From: Nostoc mirabile CHAB5784
GTDB lineage: Bacteria > Cyanobacteriota > Cyanobacteriia > Cyanobacteriales > Nostocaceae
Direction of reading: 5' to 3'
DNA: 36,216 bases
Assembly (NCBI RefSeq): GCF_020829645.1
Contig: NZ_JAIVFS010000087.1
Span: 1 to 36,216 of the forward strand
The translations under genes were made by a program, and so were the position numbers. Within the stretch, counting starts at the first letter, position 1. Each line of letters begins with the position of its first letter. Positions 24,744-33,019 of the stretch are shown here, piece by piece. The notes under the pieces are model-generated. The model worked only from the letters and a program-made list of their open reading frames with translations. It was not told where the DNA came from and did not search any database.

Positions 24744-25982
24744 ATGAACATGAAACGTCGTAAATTCTTAGGCATCATGGCAGGCACCAGCGTCGTCGTC
24801 AGTCTCGCTAGTGTCTTGGCACAGGGTGTCAAATCTCATGCACAGCAGTTATCAGGTGCTGTCGCTGAGCGCTTCCGGCGCAGGTCGCAAGAAGCCGAAG
24901 CCCGTGGTCTAGCCGAGCCGTTTAAGGGTGTTACCACAAACGGCAATGTTGTCTCAGGTTTGTTCCCCATCCGCTCGACCGGAGTCTCCACTGCGCCCAT
25001 CCGCAGGTCTGCTGATGCTTTTCTCGCCACCTTGACCCCGAAGCAGCGCAGCAAGACGATATTTTCAGTTGACGACCCGGAATGGCGTAAGTGGATGAAC
25101 CAGCACTTTTACATCCGTCAGGGCACGGGCTTCTATGAGATGACTGAGTCCCAGCGCAAGGTAGCTTTCAATCTGTTGCGAGCCTCGCTCAGCGCTAAGG
25201 GATTGGAACAGTCGCGCGACATTATGCGGCTCAACCACACGCTGGGCGAGCTGAATAACAATAACTTCGACGAATACGGCGAGTGGCTCTACTGGCTCAC
25301 GGTGATGGGCACGCCTTCAGATACGGAGCCGTGGGGCTGGCAGCTCGACGGACACCATCTAATCGTCAACTACTTCGTGCTGGGCGACCAAGTGGTGATG
25401 ACACCCACTTTCATGGGTTCCGAGCCAGTGACGGCTAACTCCGGCAGGTACAAAGGCACGACTGTACTGCAAAACGAACAAAACAAGGGTCTGACGCTGA
25501 TCAACGCGCTCAATAATGCACAGCGTAAGAAGGCTATCATTGAGGTTTCCAAGACCCGCAACAATAGCGTGGGTGAAGCGTTCAGTGACAACATCGTTCT
25601 CGACTATGCTGGCATTCGCGCTGCGGAGTTCACAGCCGAGCAGAAGAAGCAATTGCTCGATTTGATTGGCGAGTATGTGGGGAACATGCGCGACGGGCAC
25701 GCAGAGGTCAAGATGTCCGAGGTGCGGCAGCATCTGGACGAAACCCGGTTCGCTTGGATCGGCGAGACGAAGCCAAACAGCGTCTTCTATTACCGTATCT
25801 ATAGTCCGGTGATCTTGATCGAGTTCGATCATCAGACGCCGATCGCTCTGCGCTATTTAGAACGTGATCAGCCTACACGCGAGCATATCCACAGCGTGGT
25901 GCGAACGCCGAATGGCAACGACTACGGTAAAGATTTACTCCGGCAGCACTACCAACAGCATCCGCACCCACATAGGCACTAA
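24744..25982 (+). CDS. DUF3500 protein with Tat signal
   Basis: 412 residues. MKRRKFLGIMAGTSVVVSLA is a twin-arginine export signal (RRKFLG). The mature part has the DUF3500 features: ADAFLATLTPKQRSKTIFSV, DDPEWRKWMNQHFYIRQG and especially GWQLDGHHLIVNYFVLGDQV, VMTPTFMGSEPV, plus a His-rich C-terminus. The function of DUF3500 is not established; a cofactor-bearing exported enzyme is possible given the Tat route. GGAGG precedes the ATG. Divergent from LysR, so a likely LysR target. Confidence 0.88.
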   Translation: MNMKRRKFLGIMAGTSVVVSLASVLAQGVKSHAQQLSGAVAERFRRRSQEAEARGLAEPFKGVTTNGNVVSGLFPIRSTGVSTAPIRRSADAFLATLTPKQRSKTIFSVDDPEWRKWMNQHFYIRQGTGFYEMTESQRKVAFNLLRASLSAKGLEQSRDIMRLNHTLGELNNNNFDEYGEWLYWLTVMGTPSDTEPWGWQLDGHHLIVNYFVLGDQVVMTPTFMGSEPVTANSGRYKGTTVLQNEQNKGLTLINALNNAQRKKAIIEVSKTRNNSVGEAFSDNIVLDYAGIRAAEFTAEQKKQLLDLIGEYVGNMRDGHAEVKMSEVRQHLDETRFAWIGETKPNSVFYYRIYSPVILIEFDHQTPIALRYLERDQPTREHIHSVVRTPNGNDYGKDLLRQHYQQHPHPHRH

Positions 25983-26058
25983 ATGACTTTGTACAGTGCA
26001 ATATCTCAGCTTGAAGATGGTCGAATAACAAGTCGAATAATAATAGGAGATATGCATT

Positions 26059-26199
26059 ATGCTACGTAGGTTTAGATATTTGATTTCCCTGTCACTCTTG
26101 GTCTTTTCACTTATAGCGTTAGGTTCGCCCGTACTCAGTCAAGCGCAAAGTCAGCTGCCGTATTGGACTGAGGCTGCGCTGACATTTCGACATTCATAG
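26059..26199 (+). pseudogene. truncated exported protein, 46 aa
   Basis: Starts MLRRFRYLISLSLLVFSLIA with a signal peptide ending near SQAQ, preceded by AGGAGA. Only about 12 residues follow before the stop. It lies 76 bp after the DUF3500 gene on the same strand and probably is the beginning of a second exported gene of that operon whose body is lost. I cannot name the family. Confidence 0.45.
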
Positions 26200-26773
26200 A
26201 TACGAACGCTGGAAAAAAAACAACTACATCGCACTTTCTTCGGAAGTTTACAGACAATTCATATGCTTTGAATCATAATGTGAGAAAAATTTTGATCCAT
26301 AAATTAGAAAAAAGTTAACGAAAATTCAGGCTTTCGTGCTAATCAAAAATTAGAAATTTGAATCAAATTATGAGTGAGAGTTGAAATTCTGAATCATAAC
26401 TAGAGAATGAGTTGAAAAAACACAATTGGACAAAAATTGCACAAAAAATCTCTGACAAAATTGCTCTAATTTAAACTTTCAATTCAGAATATGGTTCAAA
26501 TACCCATGTTATGGTTCAAAACTTTTGTTTCAGCAGATATCTGAGTAAAAATCAAATATTTCATTGTCCAAGCGAACGCTCTGTTGTTGGGCGATGGCTA
26601 CGCCGCGCCGTTGGCGAAGCCTCTCGCAAAGAAGGCATCGCCTACTCAAATAGTAGCTGAATAATAATGATAATCAACCCGAAAGATTGATACAAACGTC
26701 GCTTTTATCAGTCTTTTTATCCCCTAAGCGATAATCATTATTAGTAAAAAAAACTCGAATGTTAAAAGTGAAC
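26200..26773. other. AT-rich gene-free interval with a repeat
   Basis: No gene is seen. The stretch is strongly AT rich with loosely repeated GAATCATAA and ATGGTTCAAA words. A GC-rich interspersed repeat at 26590-26642 is framed by GGCGATG and CATCGCC. It is the left flank of the insertion at 26782; similar AT-rich sequence resumes at 31507. Confidence 0.5.
26590..26642. repeat. GC-rich interspersed inverted repeat
   Basis: GGCGATG at 26590-26596 and CATCGCC at 26636-26642 enclose GCTACGCCGCGCCGTTGGCG. It is of the same general style as the repeat near 11531, set here in AT-rich noncoding DNA. Confidence 0.5.
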
Positions 26774-26781
26774 TATAAACT
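26774..26781. repeat. target-site duplication, left (TATAAACT)
   Basis: The eight bases TATAAACT directly abut the left terminal repeat and recur at 31499-31506 next to the right one. Eight-base duplications are standard for ISL3-family insertions. Confidence 0.9.
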
Positions 26782-26834
26782 GGTTCTTGGCAACTTTTGG
26801 TGATCTTGGTTGGGGGAAGGTAGAAGGCAGAAGG
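26782..26834 (+). repeat. ISL3 element left terminal inverted repeat
   Basis: The first 39 bases are identical to the right end in inverse orientation; one mismatch (T26821) is followed by 13 further matches in the AGAAGGCAGAAGG tract. Confidence 0.88.
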
Positions 26835-27070
26835 CAGAGGGCAGAAGTCGGAAGAAGGAAATAATAGGTTCAAACTTTGAGTTTGTTTAAACTAGCAACT
26901 AATATACTTTGCATTTCCTCAACTTCATTCAATAAAGGAGTGAAAAGATTTTTATCTGCTAAATCTACTTCTTTAGCAATGATTAATTGCGTATCTAATT
27001 CTCTCAAAGAACCTAAAGCAATATGTAAAAACTGTATGTATTCTGGCTTTGAGCGCCTTCCATAGTTAAA

Positions 27071-28846
27071 CTAAGTCGGAGAGTCGCCTCTCCGACTCGT
27101 CTGCAAAACCGGACGTGAAAGTTTCCCTTCATCCGGCTCCTCGATGATTTGGTGTTTGTCACACATACCTCTATCTTGGGATGTTTTCCTATCGTGGCAG
27201 TGTCGATGGAGCAATTGGAGGTTGCTATATGTGTCTTTTCCTCCTTTGACTTTTGGTATGATGTGGTCTAATTCCAACTTGTCTCCATCTTTGAAAGTTA
27301 AACCGCAGAGGCAACATTTTCCTTGTTGTTGTTTTAACAGTGTTGCCGTTCGATGGGGCATCTCTGGATGTTTGCCCATTCTGCTACTCCAATAGACAAG
27401 ATTGCCGTCAAACGGACTGTTATCTCCTTTTACCTTGACGTGCCTAACAATAGGAAATTCCTTGTGTCGGACAAGGTAGGCGGTTTTTCGCATTCCTTCT
27501 TCCCAAGTAGCGAATGACCAGTTGTCATTTCCCTTAGTCTTCCAGTATTTGCGAACTACCCAAGAGATAGCTTTGTTGGGATGGCGACTTCTTCCCCAAG
27601 CAATGAGTCTTTGTGTAATCAGATGGTCTAATTTTGTGAAGACCTCCTTACTTACCACTGCGCTGTAATATCTTGCCCATCCCATAATTAGTGGGTTTAG
27701 CTTTTTAATTAGCCCTAATTGAGGGGCATTTTTATAAGCCTTGACAATATTACTTATACTTTCGTAGTGATGTTTGATGTTCTCTTTGCTTGGTTTGATA
27801 ATGGTTTTAAAACCAAGGACTTCTCCTCGTGAATTCTTTCCAGATTTGTATTTTCCTACGGAAAATTGTCTAATGGTGAATCCGAGAAAGTTAAAACCTG
27901 GTTGCTCATTTCCTGTTGAATTTAAGGTGTGAGTTATCCTGGTTTTACTTGGTTTCAATTCCAAACCCATGTCTTTAAGCCAATCCATAAGGATTTGTTG
28001 GCACTTGTGAATAACTTCTAATTCTGAATGTAGAATTACAAGGTCATCTGCATATCGAATCACGTCAGGTCGCTTTCTCCTTGTCGGTTTATTCCTTTCG
28101 GGGAATGCTTGTTTAATTCGATTTTCCATCCCATGCAAGGCTATATTTGCCAATAATGGGCTGACTGTGCCTCCTTGTGGTGTACCTTCTGGAGTTTCGA
28201 CAAATGTTCCTTTGTCCATGACTCCTGCTTGAAGCCAGCTTTTTATCTGGCGGCGGAGTGTGGGGTAAGTGTTCAGTTTGTCTAACAAGGCTTTGTGGTT
28301 AATGCAGTCGAAGCACTGAGCAATATCCGTATCCAAAACATACTTTGGTTTGTGGTTAATTGCTATGTATATTGCTCCGATAGCGTCATGACATGAGCGT
28401 CCTGGTCGAAAGCCATAACTGTTGGGTTCAAAGAGAGCTTCCCATTCAGGTTCTAGCGCTAATTTAACCAAGGTTTGTAATGCCCTGTCGTTTATGGTGG
28501 GGATTCCTAGTGGGCGCATTTGTTCCTTTCCGGGTTTGGGAATCCAAACCCTTCTGGTTGGTTTTGCCTTTTGGGATATTCTCAGGTTGGATACTAAATC
28601 TAGTCGTTGTTTTGGGGTAAGTGATTTCTTCCCGTCTACCCCGGCTGTCTTTTTCCCTTGATTATCCTGAGTAACCTTTCGTACAGACAAGCATTTGGCT
28701 GACCAGGATTTGGTTAATGTCTTTTGAAGTCTGCGGACTGCTTTGATATCTCCACGTTGCGAGGCTCTGAATATGCGCTTTTGCAACTTAAATGTTTTCC
28801 GCTCTAACTTTCGCCAGGGGATTTCATTCCATTCCATCATCGGCAT
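27071..28846 (-). CDS. ltrA: group II intron reverse transcriptase/maturase with HNH domain
   Basis: 591 residues. RT0-RT7 region with IPKPGKEQMRPLGIPTINDR near 102-121, PNSYGFRPGRSCHDAI near 141, TPQGGTVSPLLANI at 222-235 and the catalytic YADD at 265-268. The maturase/X domain follows (LNPLIMGWARYYSAVVSKEV). The C-terminal HNH endonuclease begins near 511 (CCLCGLTF, LELDHIIPKVKGGKDTYSNL, LHRHCHDRKT), so splicing, reverse transcription and target cleavage are all present. The frame does not end in domain IV as is usual: it runs through domain V and ends in domain VI, six bases from the intron end. It looks intact, so the intron may be active. Confidence 0.95.
   Translation of the reverse strand: MPMMEWNEIPWRKLERKTFKLQKRIFRASQRGDIKAVRRLQKTLTKSWSAKCLSVRKVTQDNQGKKTAGVDGKKSLTPKQRLDLVSNLRISQKAKPTRRVWIPKPGKEQMRPLGIPTINDRALQTLVKLALEPEWEALFEPNSYGFRPGRSCHDAIGAIYIAINHKPKYVLDTDIAQCFDCINHKALLDKLNTYPTLRRQIKSWLQAGVMDKGTFVETPEGTPQGGTVSPLLANIALHGMENRIKQAFPERNKPTRRKRPDVIRYADDLVILHSELEVIHKCQQILMDWLKDMGLELKPSKTRITHTLNSTGNEQPGFNFLGFTIRQFSVGKYKSGKNSRGEVLGFKTIIKPSKENIKHHYESISNIVKAYKNAPQLGLIKKLNPLIMGWARYYSAVVSKEVFTKLDHLITQRLIAWGRSRHPNKAISWVVRKYWKTKGNDNWSFATWEEGMRKTAYLVRHKEFPIVRHVKVKGDNSPFDGNLVYWSSRMGKHPEMPHRTATLLKQQQGKCCLCGLTFKDGDKLELDHIIPKVKGGKDTYSNLQLLHRHCHDRKTSQDRGMCDKHQIIEEPDEGKLSRPVLQTSRRGDSPT
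27105..27139 (-). ncRNA. group II intron domain V
   Basis: The minus strand reads GAGCCGGATGAAGGGAAACT and continues to CCGGTTTT: a 34-36-nt hairpin with paired GAGCCGG/CCGGTTT ends, the catalytic core of group II ribozymes. The coding frame of the intron protein passes through it. Confidence 0.8.
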
Positions 28847-29664
28847 TTGTTACCGTGCTTTAGACTTATTCATTGCTACTTGTACCTATTCATTCCAAGT
28901 CATCGTGAGTCTGTCAGCATATCTTGGGCATTGCCCCAAGCGTTCGCTTTTGACTCAATCCTTCCACCCTATAGCTTGCGGTTAGCACCTTCTCAGCATC
29001 GACCATTCTGAGAGCTATAAGGTGGTTACTCCGTTCCTAATAACCATTGATTGACTCTTTAGAGTGATGTTATTTCGCCGGGTTTAGAGGAAGTGCATAT
29101 TGGTCAGGAAGGTACTGCCAATTCCATTTATCCTTTGCCTTTTGGCTCTAGCCTTTCAGCCCTTTGGCTAGTTCATTGTAACGACGATTGATACATCTTC
29201 AGGCTTGACGCTTTACTCATAAAGTCTTGCTAGACGGGATTCCAGTTTGGGCTACCAGTTACCGCCGTTTTACCCCGCTTCACCTCTTAACTTGCTGGGT
29301 TAATTTGTGGGGGTAATGCTGTCACTCCTGCACCTGGAGGGAAGGACTTTCACCTTCATGGTTATCAAGTTGTCAAGGTTTAGTTGGGTAAAACCCTTCT
29401 TTTCCTCACGGTCATCCTTAAATATTTCTATTTATTTCGACCAACGGGTCGCACGCCTTCTGCTATATTAGATGCTACAGATACAGATGAACGCCGTATT
29501 TGACTAGTTAAACCATACAATTCTGACTGAGGAAATAGGCGGGTAAATTTATAACAATTAATGGCTTTTTTGTACTGCTCTTTGCCAAATGAACTGATTT
29601 CTGTAACTCATAAGTCAAGTTTGAAGTTAGTCAAAAATAAGTTTTAATTTTCCAAATTTATCTC

Positions 29665-31371
29665 TCAGTTAGCTAACAAGAACCGTCGCTCAAGCAGGTC
29701 TATCTTGGCACGACCATACATCTGCCGCTTTAACATTTTTAGTCGATTAATATGTCCTTCAACGGGACCATTGCTGACTGACATAGTTACACCTGCTTTC
29801 ACAGCATCGTAGTCAGACTCTAAACCAACAGCAAAGGAGTGCAGCAAAGAAACCGAGCTGTTTTTAGCTTTGTTTAACCAAGCATCGAGCTGCTCAGGCA
29901 GACGTTGACGCACAAGAGATGCAAACTGTTGAGCTAGTTCAATGGCTGACTCCAAATCAGAATGGGCTGTTTGTAGTCGAGCGATCGCTTCACGCTCATT
30001 AGGCTGTGTTAATTCCGGTCGTCGCAGGACTAAAGCTGTGACGCGCCTGGGGGTGAGAGGACGATGGGAAGAAGAGCTTACCCTGGGGGAAGCGTTTTTT
30101 CTTGAACCTTGTCGCGGTTCAAATCCGGGCAAGCTCTTGAGATAACGAGTGAAGCGAGAAACCGTGGCATAACTACCGGTATAGCCTGCTTGTCGAATTG
30201 ACTCAAACAGTTCTTGGGTGTTGTAGTTACCGCTATTCCAGCGACTGAGGAGGTAATGTTGATAAGGATTGAGAAGACTCAAACCTTGGTCGCTACGTTC
30301 ACGACGTTCAGTAAAAGTTGAGCTACGCAAGTAATTAGATACGGTGTTTTTAGCAACTCCCAGTTCTTGAGCGATTGCTTGTACTGATAAGCCAATAGAC
30401 CGTAAGCTCCAAACTTGCTCATGGATGTCCCTCCGTCTGGCCCGTGCCTTGGCGGATTGGACTTTTCTTTTTAAAGATGTGTTTTGGGGAAACCTTGGCA
30501 CAACTGGGCAGGGATTAGCCTCAGCAATTAGGGAAAGGTTATGTGCTGTTTCTACCTCTTTTAGCACTTTATTATCAGTACTAAAGACTTGTTTTTCCAC
30601 TTCTTTAAGTGCTTCGGCGTGAGTACCAAAGACTTGTAAGAGCATTTGAGATAAGTTCTGCAATAAGTGAAAACGGTCTGCAACGTGAATGGCTTCTGGC
30701 GCACCTTGACGAATACCACTTTCATAAGTTTTTGACCGATCTCGTGAGACGACTTTGACACCAGGGTGAGCTTTTAACCATTCTGCCAAGGTTTCGGCCT
30801 TGGCATCTTTTAGTAGAGCAATTGGTCGGCTGCGTTCCAGGTCAATTAGTGCTGTGCCGTAAGTTTTACATTTACGAAAGCAGAAGTCGTCTACCCCAAG
30901 AATCTGTGGCGTTACGATTGGCAGAAGTGGGATTGAGCGTACTAATTTTAATAGCGTATTGCGAGAAGCAGTTAACCCCAATTGCTGTGAGAGTCTTACC
31001 CCTGCGGCACCTCCCAGAGCTAAACCAATCGCACTTAATTTTTGACTTAAACGCAGAGTTTTTCGCGCCCAAGGTGTGGTTATATTAGTCAGCCTTTCGG
31101 TAAAAATGCGTCGTTCACACAAAGTGTTGATGCAAAAAAACTTCCGCACTCGTAACTGTAAGCTAATGCTGTAATCAGCCCAAGGCAGGTCTGCTAAGAA
31201 GCGTTCATAGCGACTATGAATTTTGTGAGTCGGGTGGTTACAAACTGGGCAATTAATAACAGTTTGTACCGCAGAGACAATCAACGTAATCGTCCCTTGT
31301 ACTTTGTCAAATCGCCATCTCTTCAGTTGAAGGTTTGTTGTGTCAGGTAACAGGTGGTATAGCAATTCCAT
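29665..31371 (-). CDS. ISL3-family transposase
   Basis: 568 residues. N-terminal zinc-finger of ISL3 type (CPVCNHPTHKIHSRYERFLA, DLPWADYSISLQLRVRKFFC with later CERR). DDE domain: LGVDDFCFRKCKTYGTALID, VVSRDRSKTYESGIRQGAPE, the DRFHLLQN signature, and a C-terminal NGPVEGHINRLKMLKRQMYG carrying the Glu. A helix-turn-helix (VQAIAQELGVAKNTVSNYLR) lies mid-chain. Length is normal and no frame breaks appear, so it is probably functional. It starts 75 bp inside the right terminal repeat. Confidence 0.95.
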   Translation of the reverse strand: MELLYHLLPDTTNLQLKRWRFDKVQGTITLIVSAVQTVINCPVCNHPTHKIHSRYERFLADLPWADYSISLQLRVRKFFCINTLCERRIFTERLTNITTPWARKTLRLSQKLSAIGLALGGAAGVRLSQQLGLTASRNTLLKLVRSIPLLPIVTPQILGVDDFCFRKCKTYGTALIDLERSRPIALLKDAKAETLAEWLKAHPGVKVVSRDRSKTYESGIRQGAPEAIHVADRFHLLQNLSQMLLQVFGTHAEALKEVEKQVFSTDNKVLKEVETAHNLSLIAEANPCPVVPRFPQNTSLKRKVQSAKARARRRDIHEQVWSLRSIGLSVQAIAQELGVAKNTVSNYLRSSTFTERRERSDQGLSLLNPYQHYLLSRWNSGNYNTQELFESIRQAGYTGSYATVSRFTRYLKSLPGFEPRQGSRKNASPRVSSSSHRPLTPRRVTALVLRRPELTQPNEREAIARLQTAHSDLESAIELAQQFASLVRQRLPEQLDAWLNKAKNSSVSLLHSFAVGLESDYDAVKAGVTMSVSNGPVEGHINRLKMLKRQMYGRAKIDLLERRFLLAN

Positions 31372-31445
31372 ACCAAAAGTTTGATGGAGTGAAGTTTGAA
31401 GTTAGTAATTCAATTGTATCCCTTCCTCCTTCTTTTTTTTTTCCT

Positions 31446-31498
31446 CCTTCTGCCTTCTGCCTTCCCCCAACCAAGATCACCAAAAGTTGCCAAGAACC
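31446..31498 (-). repeat. ISL3 element right terminal inverted repeat
   Basis: Inverse of the left end with one mismatch in 53 bases. It ends CCAAGAACC and is followed directly by TATAAACT. Confidence 0.88.
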
Positions 31499-31506
31499 TA
31501 TAAACT
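31499..31506. repeat. target-site duplication, right (TATAAACT)
   Basis: Identical to the eight bases at 26774-26781, confirming both element boundaries. Confidence 0.9.
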
Positions 31507-31751
31507 GGATACTCATTTCTGAAGCATATCATGAGCTAAAATCTCATTTTTTAGTTCAAATCACAATTCAGACCATTTGAGCTATAAAACCGATATCTTG
31601 CCAGAGTTTTGAGCTTTTTGTCTGTATCAAATAGTATAAAATTAGATGCGCCTGCCCTGTTCGCCCTACTGAGGACAGGCACATTTTTTAGATAGACAAG
31701 TCTATCTTTGAGTGTGGAAAAGCCTACTGAACAGAATTAAAAAGATAATGC

Positions 31752-32666
31752 TTAGCTCTGTAAGCTTTGCCGAAAGCTCAAAGGCGACAGTTCAGTGTGT
31801 TTTTTGAAGAAACGGGAGAAGTGTCCTGCGTCCTTAAATCCCAAGCGAGTAGCAATTTCCTGTACTGATTCCGACGATCGCGCCAACATTGCCTTTGCCT
31901 CCGCGATTATCTTCTCTGCAATCCAACTATTGACTGATTTACCTGTTTTGTATTTGATTACAGTGCTGAAATAGTTGGGATGTAAATACTGTGCCTGGGC
32001 ATAGTCCTGCACTTGGAATAAGCGATCGCATTTGCCAGTGAGTAGATCGCGAAAGTGCGCTTCGAGATTACGTTGAAACGTCAGTGTAATATTAGAGCTA
32101 GTTGAAGCTTCAGTCAGTGGATTATATGCCTTCCAAAACCACTCTTTAATTTTGAGTAGCAATACCACCGTTAAACAGCCAATCACTTTATACTTATATG
32201 CAGAATCTGACTGATATTCCTGCAACAACTGACCGCCTAAGTCATCAAAGATTTGAAAGACTTCGCGATCAGGATAACTCGGTGGCGCAACTTCAGCAAT
32301 TAGAAATGGAAATTCATCCAGAATGTTCTCATGAACATATTGCTTCAGGAATGCTTCTGTGAAGGTGATGATATATCCTTGTAATGTTTCCTCAACCTCG
32401 AATCCCTTCAGATGCCCCGGATTTGTAAAATAAATGATATTGCCTCGCGTCACATAGGATTGGTCATCAACGAGGTAGCGACCTCGCCCTTCGCGCAGGA
32501 TTAAAACTGAGTAGAAGCTTGTCCGAAACAGGGGAGACTTGATTGGAAAATTTGGATAAAGCTCCTCATTCCGATGAATCGTAAAATCAACGTCTTGCTC
32601 TAGCTTGCCGCCGAAAGAAGCATAAAGTTCAGACATCGAATCGTAGGTTTCAATCGCCTCAGCCAT
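31752..32666 (-). CDS. AraC-family transcriptional regulator
   Basis: 304 residues. The N-terminal half has a cupin-like sensing region (SVLILREGRGRYLVDDQSYV, RGNIIYFTNPGHLKGF). The C-terminal 100 residues are an AraC double helix-turn-helix ending SVQEIATRLGFKDAGHFSRF, FKKHTELSPLSFRQ. A 26-residue duplicate of this end remains at 23563-23640. It lies downstream of the SDR-methyltransferase-NmrA operon and is a plausible, unproved regulator of the SDR genes. The 3' side runs into a GATAGAC/GTCTATC hairpin at 31691-31706. Confidence 0.93.
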   Translation of the reverse strand: MAEAIETYDSMSELYASFGGKLEQDVDFTIHRNEELYPNFPIKSPLFRTSFYSVLILREGRGRYLVDDQSYVTRGNIIYFTNPGHLKGFEVEETLQGYIITFTEAFLKQYVHENILDEFPFLIAEVAPPSYPDREVFQIFDDLGGQLLQEYQSDSAYKYKVIGCLTVVLLLKIKEWFWKAYNPLTEASTSSNITLTFQRNLEAHFRDLLTGKCDRLFQVQDYAQAQYLHPNYFSTVIKYKTGKSVNSWIAEKIIAEAKAMLARSSESVQEIATRLGFKDAGHFSRFFKKHTELSPLSFRQSLQS

Positions 32667-33019
32667 TCGGATTGATGCGGATTACAACTATAGTTCACCC
32701 ATATTAAGTCAATATAATAGCGCAAAACTGCACTGTCTTGATGCTTAGTCGATTTGTCTGATCGGTCGAACGATGACTTCATTACATCCACATCTTTTGG
32801 CTGCTTGATCGTAAAGGCAATTGGTAGCAAGCACAAGGCAGTGCCAATAGTCCGTGCGGTATCAGTCTTTCTATTTCGGTAGTACCGGAAGAGTAACTAT
32901 GGCAATCCCATTAAGGTACAGGATTTCCAGTACGATCGCACCCTCCTCAAGACGCATATCCGGGGAACGAATTGCAGACGGGCGAGCAACGGCTCGACGC
33001 ATAGTGGGAAACAGTCTCC
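32667..33019. other. interval with two unrecognised short frames
   Basis: No convincing gene. On the minus strand RTIGTALCLLPIAFTIKQPK (about 32786-32845) looks like the end of a membrane-type protein, and a 43-codon ATG frame at 32871-33002 (MRRAVARPSAIRSPDMRLEE) is open. Neither matches a family I know; given the local pattern, both may be leftovers of deleted genes. The AraC promoter should lie near 32667-32760. Confidence 0.3.

Larger units (their letters stand above)
27065..29454 (-). mobile_element. group II intron, 2390 bp
   Basis: The 5' end begins GTGCGACC (complement of 29454 down), the group II start consensus, and the 3' end is TTTAAC. Removing 27065-29454 restores the passenger-gene codons GAA GGC | TAT GGA, which fixes both boundaries. 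Domain V is recognisable at 27105-27139 (starts GAGCCGGAT, GAAA-containing tip, CCGGTTTT), and domain VI is a GTCGGAGAG/CTCTCCGAC stem at about 27075-27096 with a candidate branch A eight bases from the end. The 5' 600 bases (28850-29454) are the structured domains I-III and hold no gene. The encoded protein is at 27071-28846. Confidence 0.9.
26870..29611 (-). pseudogene. four-helix-bundle (S23/IVP-like) gene, split by a group II intron
   Basis: Exon 1 is 29455-29611 and exon 2 is 26870-27064. Spliced, it reads FTRLFPQSELYGLTSQIRRS, SVSVASNIAEG, then YGRRSKPEYIQFLHIALGSL, RELDTQLIIAKEV and on to SLNKLKV: the 23S rRNA intervening-sequence (S23) four-helix-bundle family, about 116 residues, normal length. 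The intron falls between codons Gly52 and Tyr53. A run of six T at 29566-29571 (A on the coding strand) carries one base too many: removing one A joins MSYRNQFIWQRAVQK to AINCYKFTRLFP. So the gene is either frameshifted, slipping, or affected by a sequencing error. Function of the family is unclear. It lies inside the ISL3 element. Confidence 0.8.
26782..31498 (-). mobile_element. complete ISL3-family element with passenger gene and group II intron
   Basis: A 4717-bp unit bounded by inverted repeats (26782-26834 and 31446-31498; 52 of 53 bases match, beginning GGTTCTTGGCAACTTTTGGT) and an exact 8-bp target duplication. In minus-strand order it holds the transposase, a four-helix-bundle passenger gene split by a group II intron, and the far end. 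Without the intron it would be about 2.3 kb. The clean ends show that transposase and passenger gene moved as one. Confidence 0.9.

Noticed and set aside
26270..26560. CRISPR-like or transposon-end repeats (GAATCATAA, ATGGTTCAAA words)
   Set aside because: The words are short, irregularly spaced and in an AT-rich stretch; there is no constant repeat length and no spacers.
26870..29611. Diversity-generating retroelement (S23-like protein next to a reverse transcriptase)
   Set aside because: The reverse transcriptase has maturase and HNH domains and sits inside a ribozyme with clear group II ends; no template/variable repeat pair or variable C-type lectin gene is visible.
30100..30140. tRNA-like GGTTCAAATCC motif
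   Set aside because: It lies within the transposase coding sequence and no cloverleaf arms can be drawn around it.
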